A DNA stretch of 64,000 nucleotides from Membranipora membranacea. Taxonomy: Eukaryota > Bryozoa > Gymnolaemata > Cheilostomatida > Membraniporidae. The translations under genes were made by a program, and so were the position numbers. Position 1 is the stretch's first letter. Every line of letters begins with the position of its first letter. Location: contig OU612071.1 of the NCBI GenBank assembly GCA_914767715.1, positions 11,825,493 to 11,889,492 on the forward strand. The letters run 5' to 3'. The notes beneath the pieces were generated by a model that did not search any database, was not told where the DNA came from, and was given only the letters and a program-made list of their open reading frames with translations. Shown piece by piece: positions 31,650-45,026 of the stretch.

Positions 31650-32008
31650 ATTAAAGCTATAGTTGCACCTCCCCATATTTGGTATCATATTGAAGGTCTC
31701 AGTCTAATTAAGAGCAGCATGGTAACCTTTTGAATAGCCTATAGACACAGTTGAAACCATTAGCTTTACTACAATGATTACTTTTCTGAATTTTTCTCAA
31801 CCACTTAGGTTGTCCTCTCTTTATCTTGATATGTTAAAGAATGAAAAGAGTGGACAACCTCAGTGGTTGAGAAAAGATTTAAATTTCAGTCATGCTAATG
31901 GGTTCAACTGTGTCCTCAAGCTATCCAAAAGGTTGCTTTAGTTCTCTTATATAGACTGAGATCTTCAATATGATACCAAATATGGGGAGGCGCAACTATA
32001 GCTTTAAT
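31650..32008. mobile_element. Fold-back MITE of about 360 bp
   Basis: The two halves are inverse copies over most of their length: ATTAAAGCTATAGTTGCACC at the left and its complement at the right, then CCCATATTTGGTATCATATT, ACAGTTGAAACC, and an inner CTCAACCACT..AGGTTGTCC pair around a short loop. Arms of about 170 bp would make one long hairpin. A diverged partial relative (GGTTTCAACTGTGGCTATCA, TTTGATATGATATACCAAAT) lies at 29720-29815. Confidence 0.8.
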
Positions 32009-34003
32009 CCTCCATTAACCATGTCAGTTGGAATGTTGCATACGTAAGGCCATGTTTTCTTCAAAACCTTAAAGCAGAAATGACAGATGAACTTTTTTTT
32101 GTATAATTTGAAAAGCTATATAGGGACCAATGTGCACCATACCTGCCAAATCTATTTGAATTATGATTAAAAAGAAGTGTGGGGTCCTGATGTGGTCTTT
32201 CCAGGGTTTATCTCCCCTGCAGAATGCAGAAGCGAATGAGCAGAGGAGATGAGGGAATGAGGCATGCGCAACAAAAAAAAGAGAGATCTTTCAACCATAA
32301 ATGCCTTATTCTGATAGATAACTTGAGATTGGATAACATTATCTTAGCTTACTGCCTCCACTGCAAACTGTGAAATTCTTAAAATTTCAGAGAACTTGTC
32401 AGCATCTTGAAATCCCACAGCTTGTATAACTTTCGAAATCTGTAACATGATATATGGTGACCCTGCACATGCCATTTCTGCTTTAACAGATATACCATCA
32501 TGACCAGTTGCCTTATTGTCTGAAGTATTTTTTTATAATATTTGAAACAAACTTCTGGACTAAAGTGTATCAATTGAGAAAAGGTTTCAGTGGTCACCGA
32601 CTTAATAATGTAATCTTCATTGGGATCAGGCATGTCTCTGGTTATGGATTTTGCAATTGATGAAAAATGTCGGTTCAATTCATCAGGGGATAAACCACTA
32701 ATTTAATTTTATTTTGGTTTATTCCTAAAAGCTTTCCAAACAGGTTTGGTGTAATTTTTGTTCTTTCTCATTAGATCTGAAATATAAACCAAATTCTCTT
32801 TCTTCTTAATCGAATTTGTAACTGAATTGCGTTGTGTTCTGTATTCTTCCCATTTGCCCTCTTTCTTCAATCAAGCAGTTAGAGACAACTCCTGTTGCTT
32901 CAATTTATCACTCAACTGCATATGTTATTTTTACCTCATCATCTTACCAATTTTGGCGGTTGAGCGGTTTTCACAAATCTTTTCTTGGTGATGACAATTT
33001 TAATCACTCTCAGCTAACATTCACTACTGACACGACCTTCTACAACGAATGCTTTTTTTTAACACTTTAATTGGCAGTCTATTTCATTCCAGTAGCGGAA
33101 CGTTTTCCGAATGGTGCCGAAAAAAAAGCGGAAAAGGAAAGAAAGAAAGCTTGTGAATGAAAATATAAGTTAAAATGGAAATAGCTCATTCGCATAACTA
33201 TGAGAGATGAAATATCTTTGAGAAGAAAAATCCAAAAAATGTAAATGATATTTCCATTATAGTATCGTGCAGAGGCAAAACTTGTTGCAGAGATAAAAAG
33301 ATAATGTGGTAATTTCAACAAAAGATATTTGAAAACTCCTGATTTAAAGCATTTATACCTCAACACACAGGCTCGTTTGGTATTCCATCAGAACAAATAA
33401 TCTTAAGGTGCAATTGGTCCAGTTTATCCAATGGAGAAATCATTTTTTTCTTTTTCATAGACAGAGCTGCCATCTACTGTCAGTTTTAAAAATATGCAAA
33501 GCGAAAAATTCCTAATAACATGCTTGACTCAAAAAATGAAAGCAAAGTGTTTTAGGTGGAATTTGGTTTTATTTAGACAATGCTATGTAGTAACTAGCAT
33601 CAAATAGTCCTTGTGAACACACACAAAAATAAGATAAAGTTGATTTGATTCTGAGATAGTTCCCCTACTTTGCCTTTGCAATAAACTATTTTGACCCTAT
33701 AATGACCTGCTAATTGAAGAACAATCAGCTGTAATTTGACAATTTCAAATAATAAACTTATTTTTGATAATGCCTGAAGGTGAATAAAGAGTAAAATTAA
33801 CTCTAAAATTTGTTGCCAAGTCAATTATTTTAGGTTCAAGTGGGGAAACAATCTGAGAATTTGACCTATTGACCTATTGATATTTAAACTTCTAACTTTT
33901 CTTTGTGTGCAGTTAACAAAGGTCTACATGCCATTTTGTTTTGCTGTAATGCAGAGAATCCAATAATCAAATTCATTCCGATCGACACGGGAGGACACGA
34001 AAG

Positions 34004-37000
34004 ATGGCTATTATAAGACGCGGTCAAGATGTCGTCTCTATCAAAAACAAAACTAAGATGCTGCTTGCTGGCTCGACGATGCTGCTTATCACCGCGTTCA
34101 TCGTCGTAGGAGCCTGCTATGCGATTGTGCTGTCCCAACTGGAAGAGCTAAAAGATAAGATGGCCGACATGGAGGGAACAAAACGCCAGAATGCTGACTT
34201 TGAAGACTTAGGTAAGATAATACCACAATCACAGTCTAGAGATCAACAAAAACCCTAGTAGAGGCTTACACCAGAGAGTGCTTGGGGCTTGAACAATCTA
34301 CCTTGAAAGCTCCGAAAGAATTCGAACCTACAACTCTAGCGGCAATGATCGCCTGGCAGTGGACAGCAAGCGCGCTAACCGATTGCGCAATCTCCCCATC
34401 CCCAGGAGGTGAGATGGCGCAGTCGGTTAGGGCGCTTATGGGAGTTAATATTAGGAAGACTTGATTGAAGACATGTTTGGTTAACTTCATGAAAGCCTGC
34501 ACTAAGTGTCAGCTAGGCGGTAGCTTAGATTAATAATTTACCACTCTAGGGTAGAATTCTCCTGATCTTACGACTGCTGTATATTATATTACATTGAATG
34601 ATATTTATTTCAAATTCAAAGACTAGCTTTGAGGCGGCTTTTTCGTAAGACATCATATTCTCCATATTCTATTCCATCATGTGAGCGATTTCCAGCTTTA
34701 GAATCTTAATATTGAGGGAGTTATGGTCTCTCAAACTTTCAAGGAGATGGCTGTCGACCGGCATTTAGAATCCCCACACTAAAAATAGATTCACAAACAA
34801 AACATAATGGGCGCAAGTGGGTGTTGTACCCAGGTCCTTGGGATCGGCAGGCAACGCCACTACCATCGGACCACGACGTCCGGCTATATGAGGCCGTTGA
34901 TAATATAGCGCAGTGGTAGCGGCGTTGCCTGCTGGTCAATAAGACCTTGGTTTGTGACCCACATGCACCCGTATTATTATGATATAAATGAGACATAGTG
35001 TGAGGATTTTCAATGCCGATCGAGAATAAGATGTGATACAAAATAGCAGCCACAAAGTAAGTCATTAAGCGATCACCGATGCTAAAATATGCTGAAAAGT
35101 GATTGAAGTTTGTAATAATGATGATACATATATGATTATCATTATTAGTACTTGGTACAGTAGAAACAGCGCTGAAATGGAACTCTCAACTTTGTTAAAA
35201 TCCAGCTTAAAATTTTATTCAATTGTGTGTTAAGTATAATATGCATAGTATTTAGGACTTTTTCCAGGTTTAACTTGGTCCAAGTGAAATTTGATTCCAT
35301 CTAAGACTAGGCCATCACAGGATTCCACCCATAAAATTCTGCATTTATATCTCAGTTCTTGAATTCAATCATAATTTGGTAGTTTGACCAAATTATAATC
35401 TATACTGAAATCCATAGCATAGTGGTTAAGTTCGTGGACTGCTGTGCACTAGGTCCTCGGTTCGAGTCCAGGTGCGAGCAGTATTTTGCCCATCACTCTA
35501 GTAGTTGAAACCCCTAAGGATGTAAACCTCTGACCCGACTCAACCCTTACATGACCCGACCACAGAAACCCAAGACCCAACCCATTGACTCGACCCTGAA
35601 TACAACACTTATCAGCATAGATTGAAAGAAAGCAAATAAGCTGCAGTGATGTAGCAGAAAAAGTTGTATAAGTTTTCTAGACTCTAGATGGATAATGTTT
35701 GATTCAGTGTTCCTGCATTTTGAAGGTTTTCAATTAGAATGGGCATTGCCTTTTTATTAAAAAGTACCACTATCACCCGCCGAAAATTATCGCTCATTTG
35801 GTCTTTCGATATCTTATCTTTGAGCTAGACCCTATCGATAATATAACGATTTTGGCAGTTTTTAACTGAAATTCTCCCCATGATTGATTGATTGATTTAT
35901 TGATTGGTTGATTATTTGATCGATTGATCGATTTTATTCCTATTGCTAAATTGATATATGTTGTGAAATACTGGGCCCACGATATTAAAAATGATTGGAC
36001 GGTCCCATACTATTGGGGAGCTTCCTGCAAATAGAATTGTGTCTTCTCATACATCCAGTTCATTATTAGCTTCTCAAACATTTTTAATTGTTGACATCTC
36101 CGTGTATCACATCATGTTAACATACATGCTTTGAACTATAATAAATATTATGTTATTGTTGTCAGGTTCATGAATGTTAGAATCCCATTACTCAGACAAT
36201 TAGTGGTTCTCAATCAAACACGTTTGCATCGCTTCCCCCCCTCCCCCCACCCTGGACTTAGATTAAGTGAGAACAATTGTTGGGGACAATTAAGTGAGAA
36301 CAAATAGTCAGCAACCCATTAATAACAGCTCTATATTTACCAAGGGCTGGAAGTTTGTCAAGTTGGTGAAATGTCTATCATTATCTTTTTTATTGAAGGT
36401 GGTACCACCAATGAGCCACACGGAGGCACTTTTGATGTGAATGCTCGTATTGACACCCTGTCCCGAGCCCAAAAGGAAAACTATCAGATGCTACGACGGT
36501 TCGGTGAGAGCTAGTTAACTCTGCACATATCTCAGTTTAAAATTCATTATTCATCATTATTGTGTAGTGTCCGTAATAACAGGGTAGTTTCAACACCAAC
36601 GAATTGAATCATGTATGGCTCAAGTATGTAATTGCCTTTGTACATTGAAAAGAGCTGGAACGCAAATGTCTAGTATATCACAGGTTATGCAAAAATTGAT
36701 GAAAAACACGCTGAAGTCCAGTAGCAAAACAATCAGGAATATTTTTAGGCACTACAGGCACAGTCCCATGTTTTATCTTTCTTTACCTTCTTTCTCAGAG
36801 GGACAGAACATTTGGTTAGATACCAAGAGTTGTAGATATTGGAGCCGTATTTGAGCCACACTAGCCCTGTCACGGGCCCACTTATTTTGTTTAAGGCTTG
36901 AGGAGCTTAATGTTGGTTAATTGAAAAATCTTATTTTGTTTGTAGAGCGGAGTTTGGCCGCAATTACAAAGAGGCAAAAGAAGAATGACGATGAAATACA

Positions 37001-40000
37001 AAATCTCAGTGAGTGTTTGCTATATCATTCCACTCTCAGGACATCATCAGTTCCTGAATTCTATAGCAACAAGTTCAATACTGTTGTAATGTCACGCCAA
37101 AAGTCTACATGAATCATTGAATAATGCATTATTAGCAATCAAGCAGCAGTGTTGTAATGTAGTGTAATGTAGCAGAAAAACTGCTATTATTGTAGGCTAT
37201 AGGCCAGGTAGCCATTGAAAGCCCTGCTCCGCGGTCCAGGTTTAATTACAATCTGAATGAGTGTCAAAATTTGAATGACCAATTTTATTGCTATCACTAA
37301 CTCAAGTAATTGTGAAAAATGCCCAATTGACGGTGAGCTTATGGAAGGATAGGATGGGCTTTATTTGTCATGCGATTATACTCTCATGAAAATGAGGCAA
37401 CAAAAATTATCTCAAAAGGTAAGACAGAACTATTTGCTAGCAATTAGCATATTGGAAAAAGAAACTTCTATTCAACTTCTCAGCCCTACTGCGAAATATA
37501 TATATTATGTTTTATATGTTATGTTTATCTTATATTTTTGAAGGATACCCATCCAAGCAACCAGTAGAAGACACGACCTTTCAAGGACCTCAAGGAGTGA
37601 ATCATCAAATGTCCCAGCAACTCGGTGAGAGCTCAAAAACTCTTAAAATTCTGCACATATCTCAGTTCTAGAAACCAATCATGATTGAGTAGTTTAGCAG
37701 GGGTATCCTTTGATTAGAAAGAGCGATGCGCTACTAAAGCAAGTTAACACAATCACATCGCTCAAAATTATCACTCTTTTGGTTTTTCAATTAGACAAAA
37801 TCGCTCCCAAATCACTCACATATAAAGTATACAGTTCAATCAATGAGTGAGCGATTTCTTAGCGAGACCCCAAGCAGGTATTGATCACTCACTGAGTGAG
37901 CATTGCAATTTTGGCAGTTTCCAATTGAAAGGCCCCCTGATTAGCACACCCTATAGGAGTTTAATTTAGCTAGAGTTTAATTTCGCTACTATGGTGAGTG
38001 AGTTTAATATAAGATACACTAAATTTCGCTAGTAGGCTTACTAGGGGAAATTATTAAAAAATGTTCAAGCTGGGATTCAAACCCAGGGCATAACCTTCCA
38101 TCTGATTGCAAGGTAGACACTTAGAACACTACACCACACTGCCTTGCATGCATATGGTAAGGGGTATTCCTGTATAATTGTACATTGTTTATGAAACTGA
38201 GTGGTGTTTATTGCTTAGGAAGTAATTTCCGCTATCATACAATTTCGTTACTTAGGCAAAAATGCGAAAAGTGAATCCTAAATGCCGCGAAAAACTAAAC
38301 TCCTATAGGGTAGATGGAAAGGAAGAAAAAAGCTTCAATGGTGTAGCAGAAAAAAATTGTTAAAGTTTTCTAGAGTCTGGATAAATAACGATTGATTCAG
38401 TGGTCCTGCATTCCGGGGGGTCTTTCAATAAGAATAAGCATTGCCTTTTTAATAAAAAGTATCACTATCACCTGCTAAAAATTATCACTCACTTGGTCTT
38501 TCAATTAGATAAAATCGCTCCCAAATCTTTAACTCATAGTGTATATAGTACCATCAATGAGTGAGCGATTTCTGAGCGACACCCCTAGCAGGTATCACTC
38601 GCTAATGATAGGATAGGATAGGCTCTATTTCTTCCTCCATATATCAGAAAGTATGATGCCTTGAGTGAAAACAATAATGTAAAAAATGAATTACGATTAG
38701 AAATAAATTGATAAGAAAAAATAGTCTGGAGCTCTACATGAAAGTGAGGCAAATTATCTCAAAAAGTAAGACAGAACTATTTGCTAGCAATTAGCATCTT
38801 GGAAAAAGAAACTTCTCTTCAACTTCTCAGTTGAAATATATATATAATATTTTATATGTTATTTTTATTTTTATATTTTTGAAGCATACCCAACCAAGCA
38901 ACCAGTGGGAGACACCACCATTCAAGGACATCAAGGAGTGAATCGTCAAAAGTCCCAGCAACTCGGTGAGAGCTCATAAACTCATGAAATTCTGCACATA
39001 TCTCAGTTCTAGAAACCAATCATAATTGGGTAGTTTAGCAGGGGGTCCTTTAGTTTGAATGAGCAATGCGCTACTAAAGCAAGTAATCAGTATCACATCG
39101 CTCAAAATTTTACTCACTTTGTCTTTCAATTAGACAAAATCGACCCCAAATCTGTCACTCATAATGTATATAGCACCATCAATGAGTGAGCGATTTCTGA
39201 GCGACACCCCTAGCAGGTATCACTCGCTAATGATAGGATAGGATAGGATTTATTTGTTCCTCCATATATCAGAAAGTATGATGCCTTGAGTGAAAACAAT
39301 TTTAAAAAGTGAATTACGATTAGAAATAAATTGAAAAGAAAAAATAGACTGGAGCTCTACATGAAAGTGAGGCAAAAAAATTATGTCAAAAAGTAAGACA
39401 GAACTATTTGCTAGCAATTAGCATAATGGAAAAAGAAACTTCTCTTCAACTTCTCAGTTGAAATATATATAATATATAATATATTTTATATGTTTTATTT
39501 GATTTCATATTTTTGAAGAATACCCAACCAAACAACCAGTAGAAAACACGACTTTTCAAGGGCCTCAAGGAGTGTATCATCAAATGTCCCAGCAACTCGG
39601 TGAGAGCTCTCAAACTCATAAACTTCTGCACATATCTCAGTTCTAGAAACCAATCATGATTGGGTAGTTAAACATAGATTAGCATAGATCGAAAGGAAGC
39701 AAAAAGGCTTCAATGGTGTAGCAGAAAAATTATAAAAGTTTTCTAGAGTGTAGATAATATTTGGTTCGGTGTTCCTGCATTCTAGGGGGTCTTCCAATAA
39801 GAATGAGCATTGCATTTATAGAGAAAAGTATCACTATCACCCGCTGAAAATTATCACTCACTTGGTCTTTCAATTAGACAAAATCGCTCCCGAATCGCTA
39901 ACTCATAATGTATATAGCACCATCAGTGAGCGAGCGATTTCTGAGCGACACCCCTAGCAGGTATCACTCGCTAATGATAGGATAGGATAGGATTTATTTG

Positions 40001-43000
40001 TTCCTCCATATATCAGAAAGTATGATGCCTTGAGTGAAAACAATTGTAAAAGGTGAATTACGATTAGAAATAAATTGAAAAGAAAAATTAGACTGGAGCT
40101 CTACATGAAAGTGAGGCAAAAAAGTTATCTCAAAAAGTAAGACAGAACTATTTGCTAGCAATTAGCATATTGGAAAAAGAAACTTCTCTTCAACTTCTCA
40201 GTCCTACTGCGAAATAATATCATATTTTGTATTTTACTTATATTTTTGAAGGATACCCAACCAAGCAACCAGTTGGAGACACAACTGTTCAAGGACCTCA
40301 AGGAGTGAATCATCAAATGTCCCAGCAACTCGGTGAGATCTCACAAACTAATAAAGTTCTGCACATATCTCAGTTCTAGAAACCAATCATGATTGGGTAG
40401 TTAAACATAGATTAGTATAGATTGAAAGGAAGCAAAAAAGCTTCAATGGTGGAGCAGAAAAATTATAGAAGTTTTCTAGAGTCTAGATAATAACGTTTGG
40501 TTCAGTGTTCCTGCATTCTGGGGATCTTTCAATTAGAATGAGCATTGCCTTTTTGATATAAAGTATCACATCACCCGCTGGAAATTATCACTCACTTGGT
40601 CTTTCAATTAGACAAATGCGAACTCTGAGATTTATAGTTCCTTGCAATGGCTAAGCTATTTGTGAGCTATACCCTAGCTATTAGATAGCGACATTCAATT
40701 CCATATCCTCACCATTAGCTATCTTTTGCCAAACAATGGGTATGCAAAAAATAACCAGTCGCTAGTAGCATTCTAAGAAAGCCCAAATTAGCGATACTGA
40801 AGGGATTTCATCGCTGCTTGCAACTTTGTAACCAAGTCAATTTCCCAGGCTAAATTATTTTTGCTAGTAGGGACAGCCAATCAAAAGAACATCAGACAAG
40901 TCCCTGTGCTGAGTGTTCTTCTTCATGATGTTATGATACTATTTCCGTTCCACGAGAAGAATTTAATTCAGTGGATAGCGATTTTGGCTGTTTTTAACTG
41001 GAATCCCCCTTGGTCAGTACCATTCTATTGGTGAACTTCCTAGGATTGTGTACTATCATAGGAGGCGACTCGAAATTGAGCAATTTGGATTGATCCAACT
41101 TTCACGGGGACAAGAAGTATTAAAGTGAAGGCTTTTTGGTATCATTCTGGAGTTCTCAGTCTAATTTAGAAAACTGCCATAAAGTTTATTCACAACATAA
41201 TGCCCATGTCACCTCAAAGGTGAGATTTGAATGTTCTAAAAATAAAGTTTTTGGTACAAAAAAAAAAGATTTTTTCTGCCCTTATAACACTCTCCTTGTC
41301 TTGGCAATCAGTCCCAAGACATGACAAATAAAAAAGGTCAACTGAATGAGAAGTTGCCCTCCCTCAACCATCTAAGGAAAACTTATTGGTATGGAAAACT
41401 GAGAAGTCCTGTTCACAGCCCATGATAGGCTTTTATGTTATTCACATCATCTTTCCTTCAATCTGATATCCTGTCAGCATGCCAGTATTGAAAGAAAAAA
41501 GTCTGCTCAAATCATCACTTTTGGTTACAAATGAAGCACCCATTTTTTTCCCCTAAAATATGTTACATTATAAGAGAGAAAAAAGGTACTATTTTAATAA
41601 CAGTTTATACAAAATAGTACCTTTTTAGTACCTTCCAATCTTAAGTCCGGCCAAGTTTGAGTGAAAATCAGTTGAAACTGGGCCACTTGCTGTTAATAAA
41701 CTTTATAGCAGTTTTCTAAATTAGACTGAGAAGGCTAGAATGATACCAAAAACCTCATTCCTTCACAGTCACTTTAAGGAAATGTATTTTTATTCACCAA
41801 TACTAAAGGGGTTGTCTTGTTTTTATGATTCATGGTGTAAGTAATAGAGAACAGAGAGAAATATGATCACTATTGAACTAACTTTTTCTTGATTGCAGCA
41901 ATGTCGCTTGACAGTTTGGGAACCAAGATCACTGAACTCACAAAAGAATTTGGCCGCCAAGCAACTGACATTGCCAATCTCAGAACAGATTTAAGGGATG
42001 CCAAAGCTGCAATGATCGAAGACTTCGCATTGCTAAATGAATCTCTTAATTTAGAGATCTCAGTACTACACAGCATGTTGGACGGAATGGATAACGCCTC
42101 TGATAGCATGTTGCTCCTCAAATCTAAGGTACATCCTAGCACACCCTCGATGGAGATGATTGACCTACTACATACCAAGGTTGAGAATATGAGTACTGCA
42201 ATAGTTGAGGTTCAAGACTTCCTCCATAATGCTACAGCACTCATGACATCATTCAATGAATTGGATTCAACGGACAGAAATCTATTGTATACACAACTAA
42301 ACAACTTAGAAAATCATCTAAATGGTACAAGCCGCGATCAGCAGAATATGCGAGAAAACATCAATTCCTTGTACACGCAGTTAGGTAACCTGGAAAAATC
42401 CACACCTACGGCAATGGATGAAAGCTTGCAAAACTTCTCCAATAGCTTCAACCATACGCTTGAAAACATTGAATCAAAGATGAACAAACACATTGAGATG
42501 ATGGCCTCAATGAATGACACGGCCTCGGCTGAGAGAAACTCCTTGTACATACAGTTAAACAAACTGGACAAGTCAACAGCGATGGCAATGGCTGAAAACT
42601 TGCAAAACGTCTCAACTATCCTGAACCAATCCCTAGAAAATATTGAATCAAACATGAACCAACATATCGAGATGATGGCATCAATGAACGATTCCGCCTC
42701 GGCTGAGAGGAGCTCCTTGTACACTGAGTTAGAAAACCTGGATAAGTCCACTACAATGGCAATGGCTGAAAACTTGCAAAACATCTCAACTATCCTTAAC
42801 CATACGTTTGAAAAAATTGAATCAAACATGAACCAACACATCGAGATGATGGCCTCAATGAACGATTCGGCCTCAGCTGAGAGGATCTCCTTGTACGCAC
42901 AGTTAGAAAACCTGGATGAGTCAACAACCACGGCAATCAATGAAACCTCCCAACACATCTCGAACATCAACATGACGATTAATGAACAGACAGCAATGAT

Positions 43001-44339
43001 AGAGTTGATGAAAGTGACAAATACTATGGCGAAAGCCTACTCCTGTGAGTGAATTGAGTCATTCGTATACACTTATGTTATGTATTATAAAGAGGAGCCA
43101 TAGGGCATATGTAGGCGCAAGTATTTCATTCTTGTTAGGACAATTTTAGCCGGAAGAGCATCCAGGACCATGTGCTCCTGTTTACCAAATTTAGTCATTG
43201 GGTCATTATCAAGTTTTTATTATGCATTGCTGGCCCCAAGTGCTCATGTTATACACTAGCTTACGCTCCAAAAGTGTGTCATTTTGTCACGATATCAAAT
43301 CAATCATCTTCTAGCAGTCCATTGGGTCAACACTATAATGGTAAGAAAGAGGGATGTCAATCATTGTGCTAAAAAAATATTGAGAACGTTTTTCTGCTCA
43401 TGCAATGCAATCAAGACTTGATTGATAACGTCCAATATTTGGTGCCAATAACCATGACATTTTGCTAAAAGACCTTTCATAGAGCCATGATTCTTGGCTA
43501 GATGCTAAAGTGGACTATGATCTCATTAGTCATCACTGAGGTTGGGCACCTTAACTCTCAATGTTCAATGTTGATGCTGTGAGAATTATTATAATCTTCA
43601 ATGCATTTTTACAACACTAAATCATCAACTTATCAATACTACATATTTAATAATAATTATAATGTTTTTTTAAGGTGGTAAATGTACCAATGAGTCAAGC
43701 GCTTGCACACTTGGAGACTATTCAAAACTCACCTGCCAGAGGGGCTTTCTTAAGTCTCATGATGGCTTTGATGATCCAAGTACATACTCCTCCTTTGGTC
43801 AAATTAGAACAAATCTGAAGAATCCGGGATTTAAAGGACTCAAGATTACACTTCACCAGTTTGATGTTAGTTGAGTATTTATATACATGAAGACTTTCAT
43901 GGTAGATTGATTCTTGAATGGTTCATCATTTTGGCAGGAAAATGACCCACGCTGCTGCTCTGTGTATGATATATAGTTGATATACTGGTAGAAACTGATT
44001 GTCTCGTTATAATTCATACCATTCTAAGTCCATTTCTCCAGATGCACTTGTTAATAGTTATCCACAAAATTGAGTCTTAGCTCAGTTTAATATAATTCCA
44101 GATAAATAAGGGCATTCTGATCAATAAGAAAGTTTCTACTGTTGATAAATACACAAATTGTTCCCAACTTTGATGTATCAGCGGTAGTTGAGGGATTCAT
44201 ACAGATAAGTTTTTTTGCTGTAACTAACAACCAATATAGCGGTTTTATGATTGAGTTCGATTTCCAATTAATGCCTTTTCCTGAATCAGCTTACAAATCA
44301 ACCGAGAATGATGTGGTATATTTTATTGAGAGTACATGA
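34004..44339 (+). CDS. Type II membrane protein, paralogue with damaged CUB end (gene B)
   Basis: Exons match gene A: 34004-34211, 36399-36503, 36946-37008, four 81-nt cassettes (37544-37624, 38885-38965, 39519-39599, 40252-40332), 41899-43044 and 43675-43865. To this point they total 2037 nt, in frame (679 codons) without a stop. The tail, membrane helix and stalk are intact. The last CUB exon is not: the sequence matching it (up to 44339) has lost about 340 bp, including the good acceptor, the WCDVD strand and the second cysteine. Only a weak acceptor at 44131-44132 would keep the frame; reading through the intron stops after two codons. The protein may end in a half CUB domain or be non-functional. 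An AATAAA lies at 44568. Confidence 0.72.
34285..34445. mobile_element. Head-to-head tRNA-like fold-back (copy B)
   Basis: The minus-strand half is complete here: GAGATTGCGCAATCGGTTAG, then GCTTGCTGTCCACTGC, then GTTGTAGGTTCGAATTC with a B box. The plus-strand half is a second A-box region, GAGATGGCGCAGTCGGTTAG. The two are inverted about a CCCATCCCCAGG spacer. Confidence 0.65.
34735..35050. mobile_element. Fold-back element with tRNA-like arms (copy B)
   Basis: Counterpart of 5455-5770. The arms and both tRNA-like segments are kept; GGCGTTGCCTGCTGGTCA on the plus strand is slightly closer to the minus-strand arm than in copy A. Confidence 0.6.
35389..35615 (+). mobile_element. SINE inserted only in copy B
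   Basis: Intron 1 of gene B has about 226 bp extra relative to copy A near 6101. It carries TAGCATAGTGGTTAAGTTCG (A box) and TCGGTTCGAGTCCAGGTGCG (B box), followed by a body rich in GACCCGAC repeats. The head is close to the one inside the hAT-type element at 23746-23829. Confidence 0.75.
37544..40332 (+). CDS. Gene B cassette-exon array, four 81-nt exons
   Basis: Exons 37544-37624, 38885-38965, 39519-39599 and 40252-40332 are each 81 nt and phase 1-1. They pair in order with the gene A cassettes (first residues GYPSKQ or equivalent, AYPTKQ, EYPTKQ, GYPTKQ), but the last gene A unit has no partner. Spacings are 1341, 634 and 733 nt. The first spacing is about 300 nt shorter than in A because the CACTA-type element is absent. 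Confidence 0.85.
37700..37938. mobile_element. MITE of the GGGGGTCTTTCAATTAGAA family, uninterrupted (copy B)
   Basis: A complete 239-bp copy with GGGGTATCC... and ...GAAAGGCCCCC ends. It has the empty target ATT (37880-37882) where copy A holds the CACTA-type element. Confidence 0.8.
37947..38312. mobile_element. MITE with CCCTATAGGAGTTTA ends (copy B), tRNA-like centre intact
   Basis: The ends are inverse as in copy A. The interior minus strand reads TGGTGTAGTGTTCTAAGTGT (A-box-like) and CTGGGTTTGAATCCCAGCT (B box with paired T arm) at tRNA spacing. This is the more ancestral form; copy A lost the B-box part. Confidence 0.75.
38413..40610. repeat. MITE remnants repeated with the cassette exons (copy B)
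   Basis: Remnants lie at about 38413-38600, 39040-39200, 39785-39970 and 40518-40610, each in the same place relative to a cassette exon and most with the same break as in copy A. Confidence 0.72.
41899..43044 (+). CDS. Gene B stalk exon
   Basis: This 1146-nt phase 1-1 exon codes 382 residues. It aligns with the gene A stalk through the first two thirds. Its repeats start at 42369, 42543, 42717 and 42891, all 174 nt apart (58 residues). Each contains a motif like LYTELENLDKS, a middle like LENIESNMNQHIEMMASMND, and SASAER. The gene A stalk instead changes to 150-nt units. N-x-S/T sites are again dense. The exon ends CCTACTCCT|GTGAGT. Confidence 0.85.
43675..43865 (+). CDS. Gene B exon: cysteine-rich linker and first CUB half
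   Basis: 191 nt, phase 1 in and phase 0 out. It codes GKCTNESSACTLGDY, LTCQRGFLKSHDGF, then LKNPGFKGLKITLHQFD. It has two codons more than gene A and the central loop differs strongly (DDPSTYSSFGQI against GQIPYSPGTK), while flanking strands are conserved. Confidence 0.72.
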
Positions 44340-44500
44340 GTATTATGATGATGATGATTTTTAATTTTTTTTAGTTCAATTTCAAATTAATGGCTTTAAC
44401 TGAATCAGCTTACAATGCAACCACAGATGGTGTGGAATATTATTTGGATTATGCTGTTTATTTTTTTGAGTATTATGAAACTTATTATTCATGAACTTTC
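44130..44500 (+). pseudogene. Broken CUB second half, duplicated
   Basis: The first piece (about 44142-44339) keeps YSGFMIEFDFQLMPFPESAY and ends at TGA. A second piece starts right after a polypyrimidine acceptor-like tract at about 44370 and codes FNFKLMALTESAYNAT, then runs to a TGA near 44494. Gene A has only one such piece. So the exon end was tandemly copied after, or with, loss of its 5' part. Confidence 0.65.
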
Positions 44501-45026
44501 TTTCCATGTGAAAAACCAATATGTCTAATTTAATTTTAACTGTCTTATTTTAATTTATAAGAAATTGAATAAAATCTTATTTCAAAGCTTTCATTATTTA
44601 TTGCTTATGATGTCAGTACAGAGTTAATTCATAAGGGTATATAATTATATGGGAAGCCTTGGCGATTAGAAGACAGCTATATTATGAATGTTTATTGGGT
44701 CAGGCTTCAGAACTCAAAATTTCATAAAATTATGCATGTAGAATGGAAGCCAACCCCTGAGTTCATCTCTTTATCTGGAAAGGTTTTGCATGATGTTGTG
44801 AGCTCTCCACAAATCTTATTCCGACAACAAACAATATTGATCTGATGGGTGTAAGGACAGTCTGAGCCATTTATTGAGTAACTCTGTGTCTGTGATAAAT
44901 CCTCTCTTGTGTGGCTCTGGCGCTGGTCCAAGCGATCAATTGATTCATTTAAAATCGAAAGCGACTGACAAAAGTCTGGCTCAGATCAGGGAGAATGGAA
45001 AATTTTTCCTGCTCAGATTCACAGCT

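Noticed and set aside
34285-34402. A minus-strand tRNA gene
   Set aside because: A and B boxes are present, but a second inverted A-box region adjoins it and the cloverleaf does not close. The copy at 5005 has a deletion inside it.
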